Shown here: positions 25,861 through 37,250 of the stretch, piece after piece
How the letters are laid out: every line of letters begins with the position of its first letter
Numbering within the stretch: the stretch's first letter is position 1
Assembly (NCBI RefSeq): GCF_018991925.1
Contig: NW_024735554.1
Coordinates: 2,607,008-2,671,007, forward strand
Direction of reading: 5' to 3'
Length of the DNA: 64,000 bases
DNA from: Homarus americanus
Lineage: Eukaryota; Arthropoda; Malacostraca; Decapoda; Nephropidae
Notes under the pieces: model-generated
The model's input: the letters and a program-made list of their open reading frames with translations, nothing else
Database searches by the model: none
What the model was told of the DNA's origin: nothing
Position numbers and translations under genes: made by a program

Positions 25861-25980
25861 GAGGGAGACAACATCGCCTTGATCCAACGGATTGATGAAA
25901 ACTGGTTTGAGGGAACTGTTAACGGCAAGACAGGGCTGTTCCCCGTGAGTTATGTTAATGTGACGGTGCCTCTTCCTTAA
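25861..25980 (+). CDS. EndoA: Endophilin A last exon: second half of SH3 domain and stop
   Basis: The acceptor is aatcactattacag. The frame is phase 0, continuing from the exon at 15852. It encodes 39 residues, [18 protein letters not shown] onward, and then TAA at 25978-25980. Visible SH3 features are the acidic n-Src-side EGD, the ligand-binding Trp in ENWFEG, and the Pro and Tyr of 'GLFPVSYV'. The protein ends VPLP, the usual short tail after an endophilin SH3 domain. With the exon at 15852 this makes a complete SH3 fold of about 55 residues, so the domain is intact despite the large transposon-filled intron. The protein sits at the neck of endocytic pits, where the BAR domain senses curvature and the SH3 domain recruits dynamin and synaptojanin (family knowledge). 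Confidence 0.96.
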   Translation, partial: EGDNIALIQRIDENWFEGTVNGKTGLFPVSYVNVTVPLP

Positions 25981-26104
25981 AGTCTCTCGCACCATCCACC
26001 TCTGCCAAGACCCAGGGGATCCTCAACGAAATGAGCACAGGGGATTGTAGAAAGTGATTGACTCATTTGGTACCATCTTGAAAATATACTGTAGATCTTC
26101 TACA

Positions 26105-26110
26105 AATAAA
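26105..26110 (+). terminator. EndoA: Proximal poly(A) signal AATAAA
   Basis: First AATAAA after the stop codon (125 bp). It would give a very short 3' UTR. Confidence 0.45.
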
Positions 26111-26465
26111 TGTTGCAGTATATTTAAATGAAGTATAGAGGAATTGATTGTATGATGCATCATTTTATTTTCAAATTTTAATCCAATGTAAAATAATTTT
26201 TATTTGAAAATATTCAGTGATACAAGAGATTTTCTTTGAAAAGCACATTATTACAGTATTACTGTCTCTAAGGGTGGAAGTAGGCTTATTGTTATAGCCT
26301 TGGTTATAATCAGAGTCTTGTTTTGTATACAGCTATATGTTCATTGTTTGTTATGAAAGGGACCACTGTTGTAACTTCATTGTGAAACTGAAAAGAGAAT
26401 GCCTCAAAATTTATTTAATTGACTGAGTAACATTTTGTAATTGTTTCTTCATTTCATATTCTGTA

Positions 26466-26772
26466 CTTTAGTTTCTTCCTGTTATAGTCAGTGCCTCAGT
26501 TTCTTCCTATCATACTCAGTGCTTCAGTTTCTTCCAATCATACTCAGTGCTTCAGTTTCTTCCTATCATACTCAGTGCTTCAGTTTCTTCCTATCATACT
26601 CAGTGCTTCAGTTTCTTCCTGTCATACTCAGTGCTTCAATTTTTTCTGTCATACTCGGTGCTACAGTTTCTTCCTGTCATACTCAGTGCTTTACTTTCTT
26701 CCTGTCATACTCAGTGCTTTATTTCTTCTTCTCATACTCAGTTCTTTACTTTCTTCTTTTCATACTCAGTCC
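26466..26772. repeat. 28-bp tandem repeat, ~11 copies
   Basis: Unit 'tcagtttcttcctatcatac' followed by 'tcagtgct', pyrimidine-rich on the + strand. It lies within the probable 3' UTR. Open frames across it are artefacts. Confidence 0.96.
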
Positions 26773-27157
26773 TTTAGTGACTAGGAAGAAAATTACGTAG
26801 TCTGTTTTAGGATTATTGCAATGTTAATGTTTTAATTCTACTTTAGTTTCCAATATCTTATAACTAAAGTTCAGTTGTTAATGAATCCACATTTTAATAC
26901 AGTATAAACAAGTGTTTGAACATAATTCCACATTATGATGTTACATTCCACATCTTGGTGCCACATTCCACTGTGTGGGATGAGCACTGAATAATTTACA
27001 ACAGTACACATGCTGGATGTTACAAGTCACTCACCAGAAACATATGTGTATTAGACACTTAACAATGTTAACTGCAGTTTCATGCATACAACTGCTGATG
27101 GATGATAAAATGAATTACTGTACTCATATATTCATTGCCTTTAAGAAACTATTTTGT

Positions 27158-27158
<1 letters not shown>

Positions 27159-27241
<83 letters not shown>

Positions 27242-27252
27242 ACACACACACG
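27159..27252. repeat. (CA)n microsatellite
   Basis: About 40 CA units, with one CGTA interruption near the right end. Confidence 0.99.
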
Positions 27253-29017
27253 TTTTCATATGTAGTATCCAAAACTAATTTCAGATTAGTGTAAGATTCT
27301 TTGACAGTTTTGAGGGTAATTTCATGATCAATATTGTATGTTTTTCATCCCTAAATAAACATATTATCATTGCAGGAGATAACTGTAATAAATTTAATTG
27401 TAATTATTTCAGTGTATGACTCATCTCAGTGATATTATAATATTTATTAGCAGGTGTGTTAAGTTTATTAGAGAAGGTATATAAGAGGAGTAACCTACAG
27501 TAAGGCTCCATGACAAGAAACTTGCTCTGTAAGTTATGAGATGTTGCCATGGGTCTGGGTAGAAGGTTGTAATGAGACTGACACACCTCACAGTGAATAA
27601 TGCCCCACTGATTATGGGTGAGCCCGGTCCAAACTTCAATCTTCATTCTGAAAGAAACTAGATTTTACAAAATGTTTTACAAGGGAAAAAAGTAGGTTTA
27701 GTTGATAATATTTGACTAGCCAGTCATGAAATTCACTTTTTTTATATTGTTAACTGAGGTATAAATTATTAAGGAACATCAGAAGACTCGGTACACCAGT
27801 CCTGTCATTAGCAGGTGACTTCATGCTATTGTCATAAAACTCTGTAAAAAATGTGTGATGATAATTTTAGGTGCAACTGATTTCGAAATAGAGATAAATT
27901 ATCTTAATGAATGAAATGAGCAGCAGAGGGTAGCTCATTTCACTATCCAAAATGGAAGAATACTGTGCAGAGACTTAGTTTGTACAGTATTACCTGCAAA
28001 TTACGAGAATTGATGTTCTATATATGAAAGTGACTTAGCTGCCTACTGCGCACTCTGCTGGCATGTTACTCATATGTTTGTTCTTTACCATCCTCAGCTT
28101 GAGGATTGTCATATCAATACTGTCAAATATTGTATGTCGCTAAATAACCCTCTCATAATTTTAAAGCTGGAAAGCAAAGATATCGCAATAGTCATTCTGC
28201 TGTATCTGAGCAAGTTAAAAGTAGTCAGTGGTTGATTTTTACCAAATGGTCAGATATGATCACTGCAGATAATAATGCACAGTTTTGTCTTGAAGCACCA
28301 GATGAAGTGGACTTATCATCAGTGACAGGGCATTAGTGTTATTCTCAAATCTAGTGTCTTTGAAAAGTCAGCCAATTGTTGTATATGTAATATTGTGATG
28401 TTTTATGTGTCTCAGATGTTAAGTGATGAATTTAAGATTCTGTTAAAGTTGGGAATGTTTGCCTTTATAGAAGTTATAATATTAAGCTGAGTGGAGTTGT
28501 GAGGAAGGTCTTTGTTTTGTAACTTGGAAGTCATACTCGGCCATGATTGTGTATCTATCATGCCTTTGCCACTAGACTTTTGTAATGTACTACTATACTT
28601 GGCTATGTACCTACAGATTCATTTCATTATATCAATTAACTTTCGCAAACTGAAGAAGAAGAAGAAGAAAAAAATTTAAAGTGGGATAAAATTTTTTAAT
28701 TTTTTAGGGCCATAAATATTTTGAACATGTTTATGTTAGAAGCCAGTACAGTATGTTTGAGTACACTTATTCCAACTTTATAAATCATTACACTTTAACT
28801 ATTATTATGTTGTCTTATTTAATTTAAAGCTTGATGTATATTGTTAGAAATTCCTCTTTGAAAAATACTGATGGCAATACAATTGTTATTATGTAGAATT
28901 ATCATCAGTAAAAATTTAAGATTTGAACAATACTAATGTAATAATTTTGAAATATAGAATTTGGTAGCTATAAAATACATAATATAATAATTATGCCTTT
29001 GGAGTTGTGTTGTAAAT

Positions 29018-29023
29018 AATAAA
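29018..29023 (+). terminator. EndoA: Distal poly(A) signal AATAAA with U-rich downstream region
   Basis: AATAAAACATTT followed by TTTA/TTTT-rich and 'ttttattgtatgtctcattgt' GU-rich sequence, a good candidate for a used site. Others lie at 27354, 29263 and 30657. Confidence 0.4.
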
Positions 29024-30656
29024 ACATTTATGTATATTTATTTTCAAGGAAGTTTTATTGTATGTCTCATTGTACATAGACCAGCATTAGATGTGCTCTA
29101 GCCTAGTTGAGTTGGTAATGAAGATGTCTCTTGTGCCCACAAGATGGTTCACCAGTAAGTCTTTCCTTTTTTTATTCAGTCATAATGGTGTTGACACTCA
29201 GTTTTGTATGATTAAGGCAAGTTAGGGCAGTTCCATATAATTCTCTTTTATATGCCACCATAAATAAAACTTTTGAGATAATGTGGTATTCACACACACT
29301 TATTTACAAACTTACAATAAGGTATTGTGGCATTGAAAAACTTGCATAAGAATTATTGAATTGATATGCTTATGTAAGGACTTACTGTGAGTTTGATGCA
29401 CTCACATGGATTGTGGTTTCCATTCACAAAGATTGTAACATTAATGCACTTACATAGGGAAATGTAACATTGGTGCATTTACATAGGTAGTGTGAGACTG
29501 GCACACCCTTTGTTAAGCATGACATGTTGACATGATCAGTTAATGGAAGAGGGCTCCAAGTATGTGCAGGGCCAGACGTCAGTTTTTGCATCACCTTTGT
29601 TATTTTTCTTTTATTGGGGGGGATTTTTCAAGAAGTCATTTATCTGTTTTTGTGTTTTGGTGGATTTTACTTAAAATTGTTTATGAGATATATGATGCCT
29701 GAAACCAACCAACGACGGTAACACATACAGCAGGTATTCCCTCAGAATATATTGATGTCATATAAATATTGAGTTTACTTTCCAAACCTTAGGGAATATT
29801 TTTGGTCATGGAGCATTAGAGGGGTCATTGGAAATGATTAATGTAAGTTAATGTTGTGCAGTTTTGCAAGTGATATTATTTGGTGGTACCAGTTCCAAGT
29901 TGACTTCCCTCCTTACATTTGTACTGTAGTAGAGAAATTCAAATATTGAATTCTGAGATTGCTGTGAATATTCTCTAATCAAAATCTTCTTCCCTTTATG
30001 GCGTAATGCATCTTGTGAGAAACTACTTGACAAATGTTTAATTTTCTTTCGCCTTTCTTCTAATTTCAGTCTTTTACATGTTTGACACATTTATATCTTG
30101 ATGAATATATAACAATAGTTAATAATGTTGTTACTCATAATAAATCATTTGCAGTCTCATTAAAAGCCCATCATAAGTTACTTTAGTAGAAAGATCTTGA
30201 CAGTGTTAACAAACTCAAGGACACTTAAATAATATTTGCTATAATTTTACATAATGGAGATGTTTCACTTCCATATGAACAGGAGAGGATAGTCTATTGG
30301 ATTAGAAAGATGACTGACTAAGTACACAGTGTTACCATTGATGGTTCATATTTTGATCTGTCAAGGACATAATGTGCTATTCCCTCCGCCATCACTTATA
30401 AGTTGCAAATTAAATATCATAAGAAATAAGTGTAGGATTCTGAGACAAACTTGCAATTAAATGGTACATTCCACATGTAAGTTATTACGTGGGTAAAGGA
30501 TGTGACCTAGCTTGCTTTCCTCTTGACTCACCTCTGTAGCCATCTTCTCTATTTTCTTCCACTTTCTCTGCCTTGCTGTATGTAACTGTACCCCTTACCG
30601 ATGTTCAGATCTTTTAGTGCTATTGAAACTTCTGTGACTAATGTCTGTACATGTGA

Positions 30657-30662
30657 AATAAA
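30657..30662 (+). terminator. EndoA: Most distal poly(A) signal before the transposon zone
   Basis: AATAAA in 'tgtgaaataaacgttgatg'. It marks the right edge of the transposon-free zone. Use is inferred. Confidence 0.35.
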
Positions 30663-31192
30663 CGTTGATGACATGATTTAAATTTTCATTTACCTTTTAC
30701 ACAAGTATTGTAAACTCTTTCAAACTACAACATATGGAATATTATTCTGCTGTTTCTGAATACTCAGTCGGTCTATGTGGAGGGAAGAGAACCTTATAGA
30801 CTCTGAAGATACAAGAAGATGTAAGAGTAAAGTTAGAACAGGGAAGTACAGGGGGGTTGATTGAAAGCAGGTGGGCTATCCACCTGGTGGGGACGAGTTT
30901 GTGGCGCACCAGGCGCAGCTGCCCCACTAGTCCATGGGGGGGACCCTCCAGGTCTTGTGTCTATGGAGGGAAAAATCCCCATCTTTTTCTTTATTGTGTG
31001 TATATTGGTAGTGGATCTGGTTCTATCTGGGTTTTTATACTTCTTGGACACCAGTTGTGTGATGTATTATTGTTGTCTTGTGTAGTATGGGGTCCTGTGT
31101 TTGCTGGATTTTTTCCCGTATTGCATTTGCTTGGGTATGTATTCTGATGTTGAGTGCATCTATTTTGTGTGTGTATATCTTGAACTGTTGTA

Positions 31193-31897
31193 CAGTCAAC
31201 CCTCACTTTACGCGGTTAAAGTAACCCACAGGGTGCAGCGGAAAGTGAGGAACGCGTAAAGTGAATAACGTAACATATGGGATTAATTGAAATAGATTCC
31301 GGGCCGCCCCCAAACTCCACTTTTTGACGACACACAACTATGTTGTAGTAAAAATATTATCTTAACTTTATGATGGTATGCACACACAATTAATAATTAA
31401 GAGAAATATCAATAATATTAGGTGTTTTAACACTTACATTAGTAGAAAAGATGGCTGGGCACACGGGGATGGGCGGTTGGTTCCGAGGCAGAGGGCAGAT
31501 TAATTATTGGCCCTCACCTGTATCACTTGTATCAATTGTATCACTATCCACCACAGAGGCTTGCAGGGCCTCTTTGTCAAACCCCCCAAAGTCCATATAA
31601 GTCCATATCCTCACTATAATTATCACTATCACTGACTTGGGCCAGCTGTGGTGGGTGGCGGGTGAAGAACTCGGTAATGTTTTGATGACTGGGAGACCTT
31701 GTACGCACCATGTTCGCGCCGCTTACACAACATGGCGGATGGCGGGAGGTTTGGATCCAAAAATGGCGCAGCTCGCCAGCCGCTCTCTGCGTCATGGGGT
31801 ACACGCACCGCGGAATGTGAGCATGTTAGGTTCCGGCAGGGCACCGCTTAAACGTGGAAACGCGGAATGTGGGACCGCGTAAAGTGAGGGTTGACTG
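31193..31897. mobile_element. TA-flanked MITE, 'ttacgcgg' family
   Basis: 705 bp between TA at 31191-31192 and TA at 31898-31899. Left end CAGTCAACCCTCACTTTACG; right end in reverse complement CAGTCAACCCTCACTTTACG, identical over 20 bp. No transposase frame. It is inserted in LINE copy A. Pogo/Tigger-type ends. Confidence 0.95.
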
Positions 31898-31920
31898 TAT
31901 ACAGTACTGTAGTAACTGTA

Positions 31921-32772
31921 CAGTGGTCCCTCGGTTAACGAAATTTCAGGTAACTAATTACCTTCCATAAGAATCTTCAATTCGGTTAATGAACAAAAAT
32001 TTGATTAACGAAATCCTTACGAACATCACGTTTTGTTGTGAGCATCAGCTGATGGGCTAGTCTGCCAATTCAGTTATCTGTTCTATGTTTACATTTGTTT
32101 CCAGTGGATTAAACATCAAGAAAGTTGTGCTCTTTAATATTTTTGCATTTTTTATATTAAAATTATTAGTCATTTAAGATTTATTTAACATATTGATAAT
32201 ATATGCAGTACAGGGAACTAGTTTTTTGTGCGTCCATCAGATGCTTGACTCGGCTACAAGGCGTCAGTTGGGCTCTGTTGACAGTGAAGTGTACTGTACA
32301 TCTATTTTGTTGGTGTCTTGAACATTTTTGCATTTTTCATTAAAATTATTGGTCATTCTGAAATTTAGTTAACATATTGATAATATATAGCACAGTGCAG
32401 AGTTGATTTAAATAAAATAATCTTGAATTACACCTAGTGAACTTAAGATTTTATTGGTGAAATGACGGCATCAAGCATGGGTCCCCTGAAAGGTGATTTC
32501 TTCTCCATCACCACTTCCTTCTCTTCTCCCTTCTCCTCCATCCCCACTTCTAATTCCCATCATCATCATCAAACAGGAACCTTCTACGAACACTCCTCAA
32601 AGTAAGTGTACTTTACCTGTGCTGCATTTTTTTTTTTACTTTGTATGTACTTTTCTGTGAGCTGGAACCAATTACCTAATATCCCATTGAAACAATGGAT
32701 TCGGTTAACGAAATTTTCGGGTAACGAACGATCCTATGGAATGAATTGTGTTCGCTAACCGAGGGACCACTC
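31921..32772. mobile_element. TA-flanked MITE, 'ttaacgaa' family, copy 2
   Basis: 852 bp between TA at 31919-31920 and TA at 32773-32774. Left end CAGTGGTCCCTCGGTTAACG; the right end in reverse complement begins GAGTGGTCCCTCGGTTAGCG (first base mutated). It matches the element at 22919 in length, order of blocks and subterminal repeats. It is inserted in LINE copy A, 23 bp from the other MITE. Confidence 0.94.
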
Positions 32773-33994
32773 TATATGGAGATCTGTGTTTAGCCGCTCT
32801 TCTTAGGGCTATATTTTGCACAGCCTGTAGTTTTTGTTTGTTTGTTGGTTTTTTATATTGTGTCGAGTGGAATTCAGGGGTATTATAGATGAAGTCTAAC
32901 AAGTGCTTTGTACAGGTGTTGCAGTGTTTAGGTTGCGGAATCGTCACGGTTTCGTCAGTCGTGCTTTGGCTATTGCAATTCTTTCATTGATGTGTGGGAG
33001 GGTACCAGTTCTTGTAATTTTAAGGCTTAGGATTTTTCCATTGCCTGTGTATGGTATGTGTTGGTTGTTTATGATTATCGGATAAGGTTTTGTTTTTACA
33101 ATACCTGTATAATTTTGAGTGTGCATGTTTGTTTTTATTTTCCATTTTCTTTCATAGTTTTTCATGGTTTAAATCTCTCTGCTTATTCTTATTGCCATCA
33201 TTTGTTTTGATTTCCCTGGGTATTGGATAATTTGGGTTACAGCATCTGCATATTCAACATATTCAGAGTTCCTTGGTTTTGGTATGTCTGCTGTATAAAT
33301 AGTTTATAAAGTGGGTGACATATTGCTGCCTTGTGGCACTCTAATATAAAGGTTAAAAGTTTGTCCTAGATAGTGGCCGATGATGAATTTGGTTTCTCTG
33401 TTGTCTAAAAAGTTGCAAAGAAGAGCCATGATGTTTGGTGGCATGTTGACTTGGATAATCTTGTATTTTAGTCCTTCATGCCATACTTCCTCAAAGGCAT
33501 TACTGAAGTCCCTTAATATTATGTTGCTGGCTTCATTTGCTATGGATTCATAAATTAAGGCTATTGCAGAGTTTGTACCTCTTTTTTTTAATACCGTGTT
33601 GTCTCGGGTTATATTTATCTTCGTAGTGTAAGTACTTTCTTAGTCTGTGGCTTATTATTTTTTCCAAGATTTTACCGGGTGTTTCGAGTAGAGAAATGGG
33701 TTTGGGCTCTTACCTTGTTTGGGTATGAGCGTATGAGCCTTACTTTTGCTGGAAATATCAGGCTGCTAATGAGGCACCGAAAATTTCTGCAAGTTTTTTT
33801 ATCATTGGTGGTATGTTTTGCAGTGCGGTTTTGTTTATTTGGCTAATTCCCGGTGACTTGTTTTTAAAGCTGGTTTTTGTCTTAGCACTCTCCTTTGTGA
33901 TTATTGGAGTAATTAGTGGGTTGCTTTTATCTGATGGGTTGAGGTTGATTGTCCCAATGGTAGTCATTTCTCTGTGTTCTGACTTAGGTGTGTG

Positions 33995-35168
33995 TTTTGA
34001 AGAACAATGGTTCCCAAACTACAGCTCAAACTGAGTTGATGTTCTATATAAGTAATCCCAACTATCTGGCTAACCTTCCACAAAAGATTCTCTTTGGGGC
34101 GTGGCTTCATAAAAGTGTTGCAGATCTCTTGAAACTGAATGTTCCAATCACCCCAGACGAACCCATTAATGCCATTCCTCCTTGGCTGGATATATCAGTT
34201 CCTATTAATTACACTCCTGTTGGTAGTAAGCAAATGTTAAACACCGATGTGGTGAGATGTGTCACACTAGAAACTATTAACAGACACATAGAGAGTATTA
34301 AATCAAGTGAATGTTATGCTTTTACTGATGGTTCTGTGCAGACAAACACAGGTAGAACAGGCTGTGCAATTGTAATATATAAAGAAAAAGAGATAAAGAA
34401 AAAGATGATAGTGTCAAACAAGCAAAGGCTGAACAACTGGGCCAGCACAACACAAACTGAACTAACTGGAATCTACTTGGCCACAGACTACCTTAAAGAA
34501 AATGGAGGTGGGTGATATTCTGTGACTCTCAAAGTGCTTTGAAATCAATGAACAGCCTGCCAGGCTCTATGTCTAAAGTTGTATGTGATATTAAAAGGAA
34601 TGTGATAACTGCCAATGAGAACAACTTTCGCATCGAATTTGTGTGGATTCCGTCCCATGTTGGAATCAGGTATCATGACCGTGCTGATAGACTGGCCAAT
34701 GAGGCATGTAAGAAAGAAAATGTTGACCGTGACCTTGGCCTGTCCAATGCTGTAATTAAAAACACTCAAGTCAGAGTCATGAACTCTGATCTAGAAGAAG
34801 TGAGAACTGCAGAGAGACCTGGCAGTTGTAGCATTAGTAAATATGACAAATTTTGTGAAGAGAGGTACCGGTATGGCCAGCATAAGGACAGAACCAGACA
34901 ATGTGATGTAGTCGTGGCCAGAATTAGGCTAGGATACAGACACCTGGCAAGTTAGTAACGCTGTACCCATACCGGAACACTCAGCATGTAAACTTTGTGA
35001 TAAATCTTTAAAGCATACACTTGAACACTATATTATTGAATGTGACACTGTCAAAGACTTCAGGCCACCTGACTTATTGTATCTTGAACTTTGTAATTAC
35101 TACATTGAATCGGGGGTGCTTGAGGACATTCTTGCTGTTTATCCCAAATTTGTTAGCCCACACTGATT
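33995..35168 (+). pseudogene. RNase H-bearing LINE 3' tail, copy D
   Basis: C-terminal part of a non-LTR retrotransposon polyprotein. First a post-RT segment contains 'IPPWLDISVPINYT'. Next is RNase H with 'AFTDGSVQTNTGRTG' (first Asp, near 34320), 'TTQTELTGIYLATDYL' (Glu, near 34455), 'FCDSQSALKSM' (Asp, near 34518) and 'WIPSHVGI' followed by 'HDRADRLANEA' (last Asp, near 34680). A frameshift lies at about 34512 and a stop at 34955. After the stop, translation resumes with a CxxC...H...C knuckle ('CKLCDKSLKHTLEHYIIEC') and ends at a stop near 35166. All four RNase H carboxylates are present, so this copy is fairly young apart from the frameshifts. It matches the clades whose ORF2 carries RNase H (I, R1 and Nimb-like group). 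It is 5'-truncated at about 33995. Confidence 0.88.
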
Positions 35169-35210
35169 AGTCTTCAATTAGAATATGACTCCAATGTATG
35201 TGAACCACTG

Positions 35211-35500
35211 ACCTATATATACTGCTAATGAATATGATGTATGTCTTTCTTTGTGTACGAACCTCTGTCCTGCATGGCAGTGAACAGTGACATTACCCAC
35301 ATGAATTTGACCTATATATAGTGTCAATGAATATGATGCATTTCTTTGTGTATGAACCTCTGTCCTGCATGGCAGTGAACAGTGACATTACCCACATGAA
35401 TCTGACCTCTATACATATAGAGCTGTTAATGAATATAATGTATTTCTTTGTGTATGAACCTCTGTCCTGCGTGGCAGTGAGAAGTGATACTGCCGGGTAC
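35211..35500. repeat. ~97-bp tandem repeat, 3 copies
   Basis: Each copy has 'gacctatatat', 'aatgaatatgatgta', 'ttctttgtgta(c/t)gaacctctg' and 'ctgcatggcagtgaacagtg'. It begins about 45 bp after the LINE D stop and may be its 3' UTR. Confidence 0.92.
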
Positions 35501-37250
35501 GTGATGTTTGGGATGAGATGGAGAAAGGAAACTCACAATGTGCTCTCTGTGTACTGCGCACATCATTGTCATTCCTAAAAATCCCATTTAATTCATATTC
35601 CGCTACATAACATTGAAATCCACCGCGCTTGTAGAACCTCAGAAAACGGGAAACATTGATAAAGGACAACTCACCTACTCAATGTTACTAGACCATGTGT
35701 TGTATTGTACCCAGGTACAGTTATAGCATATTAAGTGTATGTATTCATAGCATTAAGGAGAACTCAGGGTATGCATAAGATGAATGTTAAAGTCCAGTTG
35801 GGCCGGACTAGTGTACTGTAAGACTAAGTGTGGATCTGGGTTTGAAGGTTATACTATTTACGTCTGTGAGCGTGTAGCGAACATAACTCCAACAGATATC
35901 ATATGAAAATACATGAGAACAATGACCTGGAAAAAGGATAAATGTATCAGAACTATGTGAGGTGTTGGAAATGATCCAGAAACTATACTTGAAAGGAAAT
36001 ATCTTGTATGCGTCGGTATGAACTTAATACACCTCGTATCCTCACGTGACATACCCACGACAGGTACAGTGATCAGAGAATCTTATGTCTGTGTTCAAAT
36101 AGTGCAATGTGTGAGAGGAGGATCCCTCATTACAATTTTAAGTGAAGTTGATACACCCCCGCCATGAACCTTCAGCCTTTGTTTCAAGGTGCGTCATGTA
36201 CCCGCTCCGGGTGTGCACGTGGATATTATAACCCAGTGAATTTACCCACGAAACTAGCAAACCAAGACCTTACCTTAGAGGGTAATTTAGGATTAAAATA
36301 TGTGTTTATACGGCATGAGTGACAATATACCGAAAAGTGTTCCGGTGAGAACCGTAAGAAATAAAAGTAAAAATTAAAGATTGGAAACTGTAGGCCTATG
36401 CGGTGAGGAGCGGCGGGCAATGCCCTCAGTATTTCCCGTTCTACCATCACCGCAGGTCAGTGTCCTAGCGGGCTATATCCCGCCCTATAATTAAGGTTTA
36501 TATAGAAGTTATTACAGTTTAAGGCTTTGCCGGATATATAAGTGTTATAATAATGTGTTAGGGGGTGTGATAACCGCCCGTCAGGCATTATTTCTGAGTA
36601 TTTCCCGTTCTACCATCACCGCAGGTGCCATGCGGTCGGAGTGCCTTGCCGCCCGGCCGCCATTATCCCTCTGAGCGTCACAACAGGTGGTGACTACTCC
36701 CAGTTATGCCAATCCACTGTGAACCTGTGGATTACCAACACACCACTCCAAATGAGTAGTCACAAATAAAGAGACCGTGAGAAACTCTGCGGTCGTCACT
36801 TGGAGCGACCTATAATACCAGGCGTAGAAATAGTGCTGGTATGACTCTAGGTGAAGCCCTCGTCTCTACCCACCGAGGGCGGTGTGCGAACGAGGTGCCT
36901 GTTGGTTATTCTTAAAAGTCGCAAGGAGTCCCATACTTGCAGGTATGGAGTGTAACATGTGTGTTGAGATGGTGCTACTATGTATGATAACCGATGGTGC
37001 TATATTCCATAGCCTACAGGTGGAGCAGTCTGATGTGTAAAGGGATAGTGTAAGAAGGAATGATCGAGGTAAGGTGGTCACAGTTTATTATGCAATAAGT
37101 AGGTGGATGACACGCCATTAATGTAAGAGTCTGGGGCCCATCTGGGTAACCAACATTTTCGTTGTTCTTCCGAGGAAGACCCATCCATGTGTATGTTTTT
37201 TACCAGCATGCTTTATAAGGAATAAATTAATTAAGACATGTTATGGTTTC
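35501..37250. other. Unassigned sequence with a 30-bp direct repeat
   Basis: GC-richer than its surroundings. The 30-bp string starting 'agtatttcccgttctaccat' occurs at 36428-36457 and 36597-36626. 'aataaagagaccgtgag' near 36765 could be a poly(A) signal of a transcript or LTR. No open frame with a recognisable domain was found. Confidence 0.4.

Larger units (their letters stand above)
25981..30740 (+). other. EndoA: Probable long endophilin A 3' UTR / downstream region, transposon-free
   Basis: About 4.7 kb after the stop codon without any recognisable LINE, MITE, LTR or SINE, in contrast to the flanks. It has AATAAA signals at 26105, 27354, 29018, 29263 and 30657, a 28-bp tandem repeat and a (CA)n tract. 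Long AU-rich 3' UTRs are common for neuronal genes. The true 3' end cannot be read from sequence alone. Confidence 0.5.
31035..33990 (-). pseudogene. Jockey-type LINE RT copy A, split by two MITEs
   Basis: Minus-strand RT in order. 33967-33758: N-terminal 'KSPGISQINKTALQNIP'. About 33530-33480: 'LRDFSNAFEEVWH' (the DxxxAFDxVWH motif). About 33350-33320: 'RVPQGSNMSPTLY'. Next, the catalytic region YADAVTQ (YADD altered to YADA). About 33165-32944: the following RT region. 32947-32775: thumb 'KLQAVQNIALRRA', ending in KHRSPY. The MITE at 31921-32772 cuts the frame here; the next 19 or so bases are LINE, then the MITE at 31193-31897 cuts again. The LINE resumes at 31190 with 'KIDALNIRIHTQANAIREK' and a stop at 31035. 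Leaving one TA per MITE gives a continuous frame across both junctions. DVWH/VPQGS style and the ALRxx thumb match the element at 39346-40390. The copy is 5'-truncated at about 33990, where it abuts an opposite-strand LINE tail. Confidence 0.88.
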
